Below, one piece after another: positions 33,523 through 43,900 of a stretch of 64,000 nucleotides of DNA. This DNA comes from Micromonospora sp. MP36 (GTDB lineage: Bacteria > Actinomycetota > Actinomycetes > Mycobacteriales > Micromonosporaceae): assembly GCF_008119785.1 (NCBI RefSeq), contig NZ_VSFA01000018.1, positions 1 through 64,000 of the forward strand. Direction: 5' to 3'. Under the pieces are notes generated by a model. The model was given only the letters and a program-made list of their open reading frames with translations. It was not told where the DNA came from and ran no database searches. Every line of letters begins with the position of its first letter. Position 1 is the stretch's first letter. Position numbers and translations under genes: made by a program.

Positions 33523-34512
33523 TCAGCGACGGGCGTCAGGTCCAGTGCCGTGACCGGAGGTCCCGGCCATCGCCGCGAGACGGCGGGCGAGCAGGGCGAT
33601 GGCCGCCCGCAGCTCCGGAGGCTCCAGCACCTCCGCCTCGAAGCCCAGCCGGGCCACCTGCGCGGCGAGCCAGTCCAGGGTCTCGCCGCCGACGACGAGC
33701 ACGCACCAGCCGTCGTCATCGTCCTCGACGCGCCCCACCTGGGGCGGCACCAGCTCCGGCACCTGGTCGGATCGGGCGTGCACCCGCACCCGGGCGAGAT
33801 ACCGGTAGGGCGCCTCGGTCACCGACCGCTGCACGTAGGCGACCGGGTCGGGATGCTCCCTCGGCCGGAAGCGCCAGGTCGTCGCCACCACCTCGCGCAT
33901 CCGGTCCAGCCGAAACGTGCGCCAGTCGTCGCGGTCGACGTCCCAGGCCATCAGGTACCAGCGGCGGCCGGTGGTGACCATCCGCACCGGCTCGACCATG
34001 CGTTCGCGTTGCCCGCCGTCGCGTCCGGCGTATCGGAACCGCACCCGCACGGCGTCGCGGCAGGCCCGCGCGAGCGTCACCAGCAGCTCCGCGTCGATCT
34101 GGACCCCGGGGCCGGTCAGCGTCTCGGTGGCGCCGTGCACCGCCCGCACCTCGGCGCGCAGCCGGGGCGGCATCACCTGGTCGAGCTTCGCGAGCGCCTG
34201 CAGTGCCGCCTCGCCCGCCCCGGCGACCGTGCCGCCCGACGCCAGCCGCAGGGACACCGCCGTCGCGATCGCCTCCTCGTCGTCGAGGAGCAGCGGGGGC
34301 AGCCGGCTGCCCGCACCGAGCTGGTAGCCGCCGCCGACACCCGCCGTCGCGTGCACGGGGTAGCCGATCGCGCGCAGCCGCTCCACGTCGCGGCGTACCG
34401 AGCGGTCGGTGACCCCCAGCTCGGCGGCGAGCTCGGCGGCCGTCCAGGACGCCCGCCGCTGCAGCAGCGCCAGCAACCGCAGCACCCGCTCGGTCGTCGC
34501 CTCGACAGTCAC
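33523..34512 (-). CDS. HTH-WYL transcriptional regulator
   Basis: The 329-residue protein has a winged helix (AELAAELGVTDRSVRRDVERLRAIGYPV), a wing region GGGYQLGAGSRLPPLLLDDEEA and a WYL domain (GRRWYLMAWDVDRDDWRTFRLDRM). The C-terminal WCX-type domain ends in RRLAAMAG. It is divergent from the VOC gene 34623, with about 60 bp to the possible leader ORF, which is the usual arrangement for such regulators and their glyoxalase-like targets. The start is a GTG. The ligand is unknown. Confidence 0.9.
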   Translation of the reverse strand: MTVEATTERVLRLLALLQRRASWTAAELAAELGVTDRSVRRDVERLRAIGYPVHATAGVGGGYQLGAGSRLPPLLLDDEEAIATAVSLRLASGGTVAGAGEAALQALAKLDQVMPPRLRAEVRAVHGATETLTGPGVQIDAELLVTLARACRDAVRVRFRYAGRDGGQRERMVEPVRMVTTGRRWYLMAWDVDRDDWRTFRLDRMREVVATTWRFRPREHPDPVAYVQRSVTEAPYRYLARVRVHARSDQVPELVPPQVGRVEDDDDGWCVLVVGGETLDWLAAQVARLGFEAEVLEPPELRAAIALLARRLAAMAGTSGHGTGPDARR

Positions 34513-34573
34513 GCACTCATCGTCGCACGGATCGCGGAACGATCCTGTCCGCTATCCGTGGGAGGCTGGCACC

Positions 34574-34621
34574 ATGACCGACCAGACCTGGAGCCTCCTG
34601 CTCCGCGAGGAGGCAAGCTGA
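34574..34621 (+). CDS. Possible 15-codon leader ORF of the VOC gene
   Basis: MTDQTWSLLLREEAS is encoded with GGGAGG upstream of its ATG, and its TGA is separated by one base from the VOC ATG. The VOC ribosome binding site (GAGGAGG) lies in its last codons. Translation of one would feed the other. It may be a chance frame. Confidence 0.35.
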   Translation: MTDQTWSLLLREEAS

Positions 34622-34622
34622 G

Positions 34623-35060
34623 ATGGCCCGCGACGTCCAGATCACCTTCGACTGCGCCGACCCGGCCGGGTTGGCCGCGTTCTGGGCCGAGGCCCTCGGC
34701 TACCAGCTGCAGGACCCGCCCGCGGGCTTCGAGTCATGGGAGCAGGCCCTGGAGGCGATGGGCGTGCCGCCCGAGCGCCGCAACGACGCCTCGGCGGTGG
34801 TCGACCCCGAGGGGTCCGGGCCGCGGCTGTTCTTCCAGCGGGTGCCGGAGGGCAAACAGGCCAAGAACCGCGTGCACCTCGACGTGCGAGCCGCCTCCGG
34901 GCTCACGGGCGAGGCGCGGATGGCGGCCCTGGAGGCGGAGGCCGAGCGGCTCGTCTCCCAGGGCGCCACCCGGCTCCAACGCTACGAGCCGGCACCCCCG
35001 CTCGGCGCCGGTCACATCGTGATGGCCGACCCGGAGGGCAACGAGTTCTGCCTCGACTGA
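34623..35060 (+). CDS. VOC (glyoxalase/bleomycin-resistance) family protein
   Basis: The 145-residue protein has the paired beta-alpha-beta-beta-beta modules of the VOC superfamily: VQITFDCADPAGLAAFWAEALGYQLQ at the start, VDPEGSGPRLFFQRVPEGKQAKNRVHLDV in the middle, and HIVMADPEGNEFCLD at the end. The final Glu and the central His are typical metal-ligand positions. This subgroup is common in actinobacteria, mostly without known substrates; resistance or dioxygenase roles are possible. It is divergent from a WYL regulator and followed by a hairpin. Confidence 0.9.
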   Translation: MARDVQITFDCADPAGLAAFWAEALGYQLQDPPAGFESWEQALEAMGVPPERRNDASAVVDPEGSGPRLFFQRVPEGKQAKNRVHLDVRAASGLTGEARMAALEAEAERLVSQGATRLQRYEPAPPLGAGHIVMADPEGNEFCLD

Positions 35061-35094
35061 TCAGCCACGCGGCAGGGCCGGCGACCTCAGTGCG

Positions 35095-35122
35095 GTCCGG
35101 ACCGGGACTCCCCGGTCCGGAC
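35095..35122 (+). terminator. Hairpin after the VOC gene
   Basis: GTCCGGACCGGG and CCCGGTCCGGAC form a perfect 12-bp stem with a four-base loop, 34 bases after the VOC stop. Confidence 0.75.
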
Positions 35123-35264
35123 ACGTAAAGCGGTGATGCGCCGGCCCGGCTGGACCGTGTCGTCGACGCGTCCGTCCCGCTCGACGAGTGCGAGACAGAC
35201 GCTGGCGGTCGGGCTCGCGATCGTGATGGCCGTGGTCGCGGGCGGCACCCGCCCGCCCGGGCCG

Positions 35265-35546
35265 TCAGCCCGCCGCGCGGATCCCGTACCGTTCGGCCGC
35301 GCGTGCCTTGGCCTTCGCGGCCTCCACCTCGCGGTCACGGGGAGGCGCCTTCGTCACGAGGCTGTCGAGCAGGGTACGGGTGGCGGCCGTGACCGCGCGG
35401 ACCGCCTCGCCGAACGCCTCCTCGTTGGCCGCCGACGGTCGGGTCGCGCCGCTGACCTTGCGCACGTACTGGATGGCGGCTGCCTCGATCTCGTCGTCGG
35501 TCGCAGGCGGTTCGAAGTTGTGGAGCACGCGAATGTTCCGGCACAT
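35265..35546 (-). CDS. DUF2277 protein, copy 2
   Basis: The 93-residue DUF2277 protein is nearly identical to the copy at 33160-33447. The differences are conservative (for example AADDE/ATDDE, NKEAF/NEEAF) and the C-terminus is two residues shorter. No function is established for the family. The second copy lies downstream of the VOC terminator on the opposite strand. Confidence 0.88.
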   Translation of the reverse strand: MCRNIRVLHNFEPPATDDEIEAAAIQYVRKVSGATRPSAANEEAFGEAVRAVTAATRTLLDSLVTKAPPRDREVEAAKAKARAAERYGIRAAG

Positions 35547-35585
35547 GCCTCTACGATGCCAGACCGAGCCGACACCGGCAGACAG
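35271..35585. repeat. Direct repeat, right copy
   Basis: Partner of 33172-33486, same orientation, 2.1 kb away. The two 315-base segments align without gaps by eye. Confidence 0.8.
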
Positions 35586-35693
35586 CTCGACCGACGACGC
35601 ACACCATGAGTAACCTCATCATCGCGAATCGTCACCGACGGTGAGCGCAAAGTGACGCCACGGTGGCGGGCGGGCGGCTGCCCACACCCCCGG

Positions 35694-36317
35694 TCAGCCG
35701 GAGAACCGTGTCGCGGGCTCGCCGTCGAGGTGCCCCGGCGGTAGGCGGCGACCGCAGATCACGAGCAGCAGGTCCTGGGCGAGCCCGCGCAGCGGCGTTC
35801 CCGATCCGTACTCCCAGTCGAGGTCGGTCGCCTGCAGGCTGACCCCGGTCAGGTCGACGCCGAAATACGCGACGTTCCGTGGCCGCATCCCGGCCAGCAC
35901 CAGCCCCACCCGCTCCGGCGGGACCCTGCGGTCCAGCCCGAGACCCACGGTGATGTCCAGGCCGTGGATGACGTCGTGCGACAGCGCTCCGGCAACGCCG
36001 CCGCCCGGCGGCGTCCAGGGATGGTCGGTGTTCTCCCGCAGCGCCGCGAGCAGCCGCTCAGCCGGCATGGTCGCCGCGTCACGCCGGGCGGCGCGGTCGG
36101 CCATCCGGTCGAAGCTGCCGCGCGCCTTCACCAGGTCGATCAGGATCCGCCCGACGGAGGTCCGGAACGGCATCGTCATGTGCGCGACGACCTCCCGCAC
36201 CCGCCAGCCATCACACAGGCTGGACGAATCCCATTGCGCGGCCGGCAGGGTGGCGAGCAGGTCCGCCAACTCCCGCCGTTCCGCGACCACCGCGGCTCGA
36301 AGCCGATCCTCCATCAT
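35694..36317 (-). CDS. Maleylpyruvate-isomerase-like DinB protein (TIGR03083 type)
   Basis: The 207-residue four-helix-bundle protein shows the TIGR03083/MDMPI features: AERRELADLLATLPAAQWDSSSLCDGWRVREVVAHM near the start and LSHDVIHGLDITVGLG in the middle. The two histidines (VAHM, DVIHG) are the usual metal positions of DinB/mycothiol-dependent enzymes. It may be a mycothiol-dependent transferase of unknown substrate. The start is ATGATG at 36317 with GGGAG upstream. It is divergent from the sigma-factor gene, 119 bp apart. Confidence 0.87.
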   Translation of the reverse strand: MMEDRLRAAVVAERRELADLLATLPAAQWDSSSLCDGWRVREVVAHMTMPFRTSVGRILIDLVKARGSFDRMADRAARRDAATMPAERLLAALRENTDHPWTPPGGGVAGALSHDVIHGLDITVGLGLDRRVPPERVGLVLAGMRPRNVAYFGVDLTGVSLQATDLDWEYGSGTPLRGLAQDLLLVICGRRLPPGHLDGEPATRFSG

Positions 36318-36436
36318 CCGACTCCCATTCCGTTGCGCGGACCCGTCCGGAGCCCGCGCCAAGGGATACGACGCCGGCGCCCGGAACTCATCGGTGCTAG
36401 CTGCCACACGTCAGTCGGTATCCGTATGGTCGGAGC

Positions 36437-37495
36437 GTGGTGGACGCGACAACGGTGGACCGGCTGGAGCCGTTCCGGGTGGAACTGACCGGCTACTGCT
36501 ATCGAATGCTCGGGTCCGGGTTCGAGGCCGAGGACGCGGTGCAGGAGACCCTGCTGCGGGCCTGGCGGTCGCTTGACCGGTACGACGAGCGACGCGGCTC
36601 GCTGCGGACCTGGCTCTACCGCATCGCGACCAACGTCTGCGTCGACATGCTGCGCGGCGCGCAGCGCCGCGCACTTGCGATGGATCTCAGCGGCCCGTCG
36701 CGGGCCGGGGCGGAGATCGGCGCCCCGATCACGGAACGGGCCTGGGTGCAGCCGGTCCCGGACGCTCTCGTGCTGCCGGCTGACGGCGGCCCGGAGGAGC
36801 AGGCCGTACGCCGTGAGACCATCCGGCTGGCCTTCGTCGCCGTGCTCCAGCATCTGCCGCCCCGCCAGCGGGCGGTGCTGATCCTGCGCGATGTGCTGTG
36901 CTGGCGGGCCGAGGAGGTCGCGGACCTGCTGAACAGCAGCGTGGCCGCGGTGACCAGCGCCCTGCAACGGGCCAGAACGACGCTGAAGGCCGCCGGGGTG
37001 ACGCCGGGTGAGCCGCTGCGGCCGGACGACCGGGCCCAACGCGACCTGCTCGCCCGATACTGCGACGCGTTCGAGCGGCACGACGTGACCGCGCTGGTGG
37101 CGATGCTGCACGAGGAGGCCACGATATCGATGCCGCCGTTCCGGTGGTGGCTGCGCGGCCGGGAGGACATCCGGCAGGCCCTGCTGGTGCCGGGCTCGTG
37201 CGAAGGAGCCCGGCTGGTGCCGGTGGCGGCGAACGGCTCGCCGGCGTACTGGCAGACCCGGCCGGATCGGGACGGCGTGCACGTGCCGTTCGGGCTGGTC
37301 GTGCTCGACGTGTGGCAGGGGCTGGTCACCGGCAGCATCACGTACCTCGACCCCGGCCGGCTGGTCCAGCTGTTCGGCCCGCCGGCCGACCCCCGACGGC
37401 CGGTCGGAGCCACGCCGGTCGGCCCGCCGTCCGTCGGAAAGCCGGCGCCGGGCGCACCGATGAGTCCGGCGGCTCCGGCACGTATTCCCTGCTAG
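36437..37495 (+). CDS. SigG-like ECF sigma factor with SnoaL-type C-terminal domain
   Basis: The 352-residue protein has sigma-2 (YCYRMLGSGFEAEDAVQETLLRAWR, residues about 18-85) and sigma-4 (LPPRQRAVLILRDVLCWRAEEVADLL, about 135-190). A SnoaL/NTF2-like domain of about 120 residues follows (DLLARYCDAFERHDVTALVAML). This matches the SigG/SigX5 (TIGR02960) group, in which the C-terminal domain replaces an anti-sigma factor as regulator. The end is a Pro-rich tail. The start is one of two adjacent GTG codons with GGAGC upstream. A VOC gene follows 31 bases later, probably in the same transcript. Confidence 0.9.
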   Translation: MVDATTVDRLEPFRVELTGYCYRMLGSGFEAEDAVQETLLRAWRSLDRYDERRGSLRTWLYRIATNVCVDMLRGAQRRALAMDLSGPSRAGAEIGAPITERAWVQPVPDALVLPADGGPEEQAVRRETIRLAFVAVLQHLPPRQRAVLILRDVLCWRAEEVADLLNSSVAAVTSALQRARTTLKAAGVTPGEPLRPDDRAQRDLLARYCDAFERHDVTALVAMLHEEATISMPPFRWWLRGREDIRQALLVPGSCEGARLVPVAANGSPAYWQTRPDRDGVHVPFGLVVLDVWQGLVTGSITYLDPGRLVQLFGPPADPRRPVGATPVGPPSVGKPAPGAPMSPAAPARIPC

Positions 37496-37526
37496 GTGAA
37501 ATACCACGCCAACCGGAGGAGCAGCC

Positions 37527-37886
37527 GTGACAACGGTGCAGCCCATCATCAGCACGCCCGACCTGGCCCGCCTGCAGGCGTTCTACCAACGCGTGTTCCA
37601 CGCCGTGCAGGTCCGACGGGTCCCCGCTGACGGTCCGCCGTTCTTCGTCGGCCTCAGGTTGGGCGACTCGGAGTTCGGCCTGGTCAGCCAGGCGGACACC
37701 GACCTGTCCACGCCGCCGCGGATCCTACTCAGCATCGACGTCGACGATGTGGACGCGCTGCTCGACAAGGTGGTGGCCGCCGGTGGGCGGGTGCTCGGCC
37801 CACCGAACGACATGCCGTGGGGGCAGCGCGTGGCGCACGTGCACGATCCTGACGGCAACCTGGTCAACCTGACTCGTGAGCTGTGA
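37527..37886 (+). CDS. VOC family protein downstream of the sigma factor
   Basis: The 119-residue protein is a compact single-chain VOC member: ISTPDLARLQAFYQRVFHA, FGLVSQADTDLSTPPRILLSIDVDDVDALLDKVVAAGG, and the end HVHDPDGNLVNLTRE with a typical metal-ligand Glu region. GGAGGAG precedes the GTG start. Sigma factors of this group often neighbour small enzymes they control. Substrate unknown. Confidence 0.88.
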   Translation: MTTVQPIISTPDLARLQAFYQRVFHAVQVRRVPADGPPFFVGLRLGDSEFGLVSQADTDLSTPPRILLSIDVDDVDALLDKVVAAGGRVLGPPNDMPWGQRVAHVHDPDGNLVNLTREL

Positions 37887-37894
37887 AAGACCAA

Positions 37895-37925
37895 GTGCCG
37901 GAGCACGCGGGGCGTGCTCCGGCAC
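37895..37925. terminator. Bidirectional hairpin between convergent transcripts
   Basis: GTGCCGGAGCACGC and its complement form a perfect 14-bp stem with a three-base loop. It lies nine bases after the VOC stop and about 40 bases beyond the stop of the 2003-residue gene on the other strand. Confidence 0.8.
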
Positions 37926-37965
37926 CGGTCGGGGAGCCGGCCGGCACCGGCTCGCCGTCATCTCC

Positions 37966-40900
37966 TCACAGGCGGGCCTTCAGGTAGGCGCCGGCCGCGA
38001 GCAGTTGCGTGCGGGCCGACTCGTCGGTGGCGGTCCTGGCCGCCGCCGCGTACCGGTCCAGGGCAGCCTTTGCCTGGTCGGGCCGGCCCGCCGCCGCCGT
38101 GCTCTTGGCCGCCTGGAGCTGGCCGAACAGGTGGTCGGCGAGATCCTCGCTGATCAGACCGTCCGCCTGGTACCGCCGCACCAGCGCCTGGGCGTTGTCG
38201 TAGGTGGCGACGATCTCGAACGAGACGCTCTCCTCCGTGGCGTTGCCGGCCAGGTCGGTCGCCACGACGGTCAGCTTGTGCTCACCGGCCGTGGGCTCGG
38301 CACCCGTACCGCTCTCGATCGCCACCCCGTCCAGGCGGAGGGCCACCGAGTCGACGCCCGACGCGGCGTCCCGTGCCGTGGCGGCGATCGGCAGTGACCT
38401 GCCGAGCTCGTACTTGCCGCCGTTCGCCACGCCGTCGACGGTCACGACCGGCCCCGTGGTGTCGACGGCCAGGGACACCGCTTTCAGCGGGGAGATGTTG
38501 CCGGCCTCGTCGATCGCCCGGAGCCGCAGCTCCCACCGGCCGTCCTCGGTCACCTGGATCGGCTCGCGGTATTCGATCCAGGCACCGTCGCCCTCGACGA
38601 ACTCGATGCGGACCGGGCCGCCGCGGTCATCGCTCGCCGAAGCGGTGACCGTCACCGGCGAGGTGTACCAGCCGCGCTTGCCGTTCGGCTGCGCCGGGTC
38701 GACCGACACCGTCAGGTTCGGCGCCGTCGTGTCGAGGACCCGGAAGTAGTCGAACGCGACGGTGACCGGCTGCGCCTGCTCCGGCCCCAACGCCATCAGG
38801 CCGAACGAGGTCATCACGGCGTCGTTGGTGACCGGCTGGCCGAGCGAGGTCCAGTTGCCCCCGCCGTCGCTGATCTGGGCCGAGTAGGTGTTCCCGCTTC
38901 GGCTCAGCCGCAGGTGGTACCAGCCGCTCTCGGTCGAGTCGGCGATGTCGATCGACCGGTTGCCGCCGTTGCCGAACTGCGCGTTGCGTTCCGAGACCAG
39001 CTCGGCGCGCAGGTTGGTCGGCGTCCCGGCGTTGTTGTTGGCCACGACGTCGAACTTCACGTAGTTGTCGTCGTTGTTGTAGACCAGGAAGCCGGCCAGC
39101 TGCCACTTGTGCAGCATCGCCGGCGTCAGCCGGGTCTCGATCGTCCAGTCACCGGCGGCGACGTCCGCGGGGATCTTCTGCAGGATGAAGTTCCGCGGGG
39201 AGTCGTTGTTGGTGCCGTTGATGTCGCCCGGCTGGGTCTCGATGCGCAGCGCACCGCCGCTCACCGCGGCCTTGGCCGAGTCGTACCGCACCGTCGCGTT
39301 CCACCGGCAGCCGTCGACGGCGTTGCCGTCGAACTCGTCGCTGGGCGCGCGGACGCCGTCGTCCGTGCCGTCCGGTGTGATGGTGAAGTGGTCGAACACG
39401 GCGTTGACCCGCGCCGTCCCGGTGTCCCCGGCGGCCATGGGGCCGACGGTCGCGTTCGGGATGATGTTCGCGGATCCGGCGAGCGCCGTCCAGGTCTGGC
39501 CGTCGGCGGAGTACGCCGCGGTCAGCTTCTGACCGTCGCTGACCAGCCGCAGGTGGGCGGTGGACGGGAAGTCCGCCGGCAGATTCACGTTGGCGTGCCA
39601 GGTCCGCGTACCGCCGGCCTCGGTCTGGAACTCCATGATCCGACCACCCGACGAGGCGCGGGTGAACGCCAGCTTCACGTAGTCGTTGTCGGTGCCGTGC
39701 ATGAGCAGTCCGGCGTGCTGCCACTCGCGGTCGTGCGGGATGGTCACCTTCGTGGTGATCGTCCACGGGCCGACCTTGGCGCGCTGACCGGCGTAGCTGA
39801 TCGGCCCGGTGGTGCCCTCGTTGATGTCCCCGTTGGTGACGGGCAGCACCAGGCCGCCGCCGGTGACCCGCACCGGCAGGTTCGGCGCGTTGCGCACCGT
39901 CGTCCACCGGTTGGTGTTCAGCGTGTCACCGTCGAAGGTGTCCGAGCCGCGGATCGCGCAGCCCGGCGCGGTCTCCGGCGGTGCCGGGTGGATGGCCTTG
40001 TCGACCAGCGTGAAGCCGGTGAACTTCACCTCGCTGGTGGCCGAGGCGTTGTGCGCGGTGACCGCGAGGCCGATGTCCTGCGGGCCGGCCGCCCCGGGCA
40101 GCGTCACCGGGTCGCCGACCAGGGTGAACGACTTGCCGTCCTTGCTCCAGTAGCCGTAGTACTTCCCGCCGTCGCGCACGATCCGCACCCACGACGGGTA
40201 GCTCGTGTTGCTGGCGCCGGTGCTGGCGTCGAGCTGGCCGTTGCCGTCGGTGTCGCGCAGCCACTCGAACCCGAGGCCCGCCCGCATCGTCATCGCCGCG
40301 TACCCGGGCGACCTGCCGGGCTGGGTGATGTCGTTGCGGACGATCAGACCGGCCTTGGCGGAGTTGTTGGTGTTCGTCTGGCTGTCGATCTTGACGGTGG
40401 CGGTCCAGGTGTCGCCGGCCGCCGCCGGAAGGTACACCGAGCCGTACTGGTCGGTGCCCTGCCACATGTTCTCGCCGCCGGCGTTGATGATCCAGGTGTC
40501 CCGGTCCGGCCGGTCGAACGCGGCGGTGGCGTTGCTGTAGGTCTGCCAGGCGCCGTAGAGGTCACCGACCTCGACCTGCACGACGCGGGACTTCGCGTGG
40601 TAGCCCTTGTCGTTGGTCGCCACCGCGGTCAGCTGGTAGCGCTTCTCGGTGGACGCGTTCCACTTCATGGCGTACGGCGCCGTGGTGTCGACGCCGATCG
40701 ACGTGCCGTCGACGAAGAACTCGACCTTGGTGATCGTGTTCTCCGCGTCGCTCGCGGCGGCGGTCACCTGGATCTCGCCCGGTTCCAGCTTGTCGGCCGG
40801 TGTCGGGGAGGTCACCGCGACCTTCGGCTTGCTGGTCGGCGAGACGCCCTTGCCGTCGGCCTCGATGAAGTTCAGGCGCCGCTCACCCGCACCCGGGAAC

Positions 40901-43900
40901 ACCGCGTACAGGGTGAACGTCTCGCCGGGATCGGACACCTCGATCGGGATGTCCACGTAGCCGCCGCCGCTGGTCGCCGGCACCTGCGCGGTGCCGAGCA
41001 GTTCACCGTCCGGCTTGCCGCGCCGCAGCTCGATCTTGCCCGCGGTGGCGGCCGACGCGCGCAGGATCAACCGGTCGACGTTGTGCAGGTTGACCGGGTC
41101 GTACGACGCCCAGGCGCCGTTCTGGCCGGCGATGGAGTTCCCGTGGCCCTCGACGTCCCGCGACGAGCCGACCGTCACGTTCGACGAGTTGTCGAAGAAC
41201 TCCGCCTCCCGCTGCTTCGGGAACATCAGGGTGGTGTCCGAGCCGGTCAGGCTCGGGATGCCGTCCGCGCCGCCGGAGTCGGCGTAGCGGCCGTCGATCG
41301 CGTAGAAGACGTTCATGTCCTCGCCGTGCCCGCCGCCGAGGGCGGTGACCACCTTGCCGGTGCGCCCGTGCAACGGGTCGGCCGGGTGCGCGTGCTCGTC
41401 GTGGCCCATCGCCGGCTGGATCACCACGTCGGCGTCGTCGATCTGGGTGTCCTCGGGGTCGCTGACCGACAGGTCCCAGCTCACCTCGTCGCCGAAGTCG
41501 AAGAACGCCCCGTTGGGCGGCTGGTTGAACTTCACCTTCGGCCGGGTGTTGCCGACCGTGATCGGCACCGTCGCCGTCCCGGTCTTGCCGGCCGGGTCGG
41601 TCACCGTGAGCCGGGCGTTGTAGACGCCGTTCGTGGTGTAGGTGAAGGTCGGCTTCGACTCGGTGGAGTCGGCGGAGCCGTCACCGGTGAAGTCCCACTC
41701 GTAGCGCAGTTGCTCGTTCTCCGGGTCGGTGCTGCCCGACCCGTCGAAGCGGACCTGCAGCGGTGCCTGGCCGGAGTCCGGCGACGCGCTGATCTTCGCG
41801 GTCGGCGAACGGGAGCCGGAGATGTAGTCGACCCGGTACAGCCCCGAGTTCGGGTTGTCGCGGCCGAAGCCGCCACCCCAGTCCAGCACGTACATCGAGC
41901 CGTCGGGACCGAACTTGGAGTCGATCGGCGCGAGGAACTGCTGCTGCGGCAGGAACGGATTGACCTTCTCGACCCCGCCCTGCCCGTTCGGGATGATCGA
42001 GTACATCTTGTTCCGCGACCACTCGTAGAAGAACGGCTTGCCGTCGTAGGACGCGGGGAACTTGGTGTCCGACTGCAGGTTCGGGTCGTACTGGTAGAAG
42101 GGTCCGCCCATCGGCGCCAGACCGCCACCCTGCGGGATGACCGACGGCACCGAGGAACGCTTGTAGCCGTACCACATCTTGGCCGGCTTGGCGGCCGGCA
42201 GCTCGGTCAGGCCGGTGTTGCGCACCGAGTCGTTGATCGGGTGGGCGCAGTCGAAGGGCGCGCCGACCGTCACCGGATTCGTCCGGTAGTCCACGTCCCG
42301 GAACGGCTCGTTGTTGCCCATGCACAGCGGCCAGCCGTAGAAGCCGGGCTCGGTGATGAGGTTCCACTCGGCGATGCCGGCGGGTCCGCGGTCCGGGTTG
42401 TCGTTGCTGTTGTCCGGCGAGTAGTCCGCCAGCCCGATGGCCCCGGTCTTCGGGTCGATCGAGAACCGGAACGGGTTGCGGAAGCCCATCGCGTAGATTT
42501 CCGGCCGGGTCTTCGCCGTGCCCGGCGGGAACATGTTGCCCGCGGGGATGGAGTAGGTGCCGTCGGCCTCGGGGCGGATCCGCAGCAGCTTGCCGCGCAG
42601 GTCGTTGGTGTTGGCCGAGGTGGCCCGCGCGTCGTGGAACGTGCCGTCCCGTTCGGACAGTGGCGCGTATCCGCCGGACGGCTCGGAGTGCGGGTTCACG
42701 TCGTCCCCGACGCTCAGGTAGAGGTTTCCGTCCGGACCGAACGCGAGGCCGCCGCCGGTGTGGCCCGGCTCGTCGGGCAGCCGCCGCGCCGGCACGTCGA
42801 GCAGGACCTTCTCGGTGGCGCGGTCGATCTGGGAGCCCGGGCCGACGGTGAGTCGGGACAGTCGGTTGACGAAGTTCGCCGGGTCGCTGTCGTTCGTGCT
42901 CGCCGGTGAGTAGTAGACGTAGAGGTGGCCGTTCTCGGCGAACTTCGGGTCGAGCGCGATGCCGAGCAGGCCGTCCTCACCGCCGGAGTAGACCGGGATC
43001 GTGATCGCGGTGGAGGTGGTCCTGGTCCTAGGGTCGTAGACCCGGATCTGGCCGCGTACCAGCTCGGTGAAGAAGACCCGGCCGTCCGGTGCGACGTCCA
43101 TGGCGAACGGGGCGCTGGTGTTCTGGTCGAGTGGGACCCGTTCGAACTGGTCCCACACCGTGCCGCCGCAGTCGCCCTCGACCATGCCGGCCGCCCACTT
43201 CACCCCGCCGACGATGTGCTGGACCAGCCCCGGCTCGCCGGTGTAGTGCGCCCCGAAGTGGCCCATACCGGTCATCCAGGCCCGGCCGCCGTCGTACGGC
43301 TTGCACCACGAGATCGGGTGGTCGTAGCCCATCGCGTTGTTGCCCGGGTTGTACGTCGTCTCGTCCATCGTGGCGAGCACGTGCGCGTCGCCGCGGACGT
43401 TGAGCGCGTAGTTGTACCACTCGTCGGCACGCTCCCACCGCTGCGGCAGGTGACTCGTCGACGGGTGGGAGTGGTCCTCGACGCGCACGGTGCCCGGCAG
43501 GCCGGGGCTGGTGCCGGTGGCGGCGTGGCCGGGCATCAGCGTGCCGATCATGTTGTCCCACCACGCGTAGTTCCCGCGCATGTCGGTCGCGTTGTGGATG
43601 GCGACGATGCCGTGGCCGGCCTTCATGTAGCGCTCCATCGCCGCCTTCTGGTCGGCGGTCCACGGGTCGCCGGAGGCCTGGAACATCACCAGGGCGTCGA
43701 AGTGCGCGAGGTCCTCGTCGTTGAAGATCGACGAGTCCTCGGTGTGCTGCGAGGTGATCCCGGCGTCGGCGAAGGCGGCCTGCAGCACGGGAACGCCCTG
43801 CTCGATCGCCTCGGTGTGCCGGAACTGCGTGGTCTTGGTGAAGATCAGCACGTGGGCTTGGCCGTGCTCACCCGGGTGTGCGGCCGCCGGCGACGGGCTG

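Noticed and set aside
36318-36436. ECF-type autoregulatory promoter (GGAAC near 36380) upstream of the sigma factor
   Set aside because: A GGAAC is present but no CGT-type -10 box occurs at a 16-17 base spacing.
38914-42909. 1331-codon open frame on the plus strand opposite the 2003-residue gene
   Set aside because: Its product is Arg/Gly/Val/Asp-rich with no domain; it mirrors the codons of the real gene, an effect of very high GC content.
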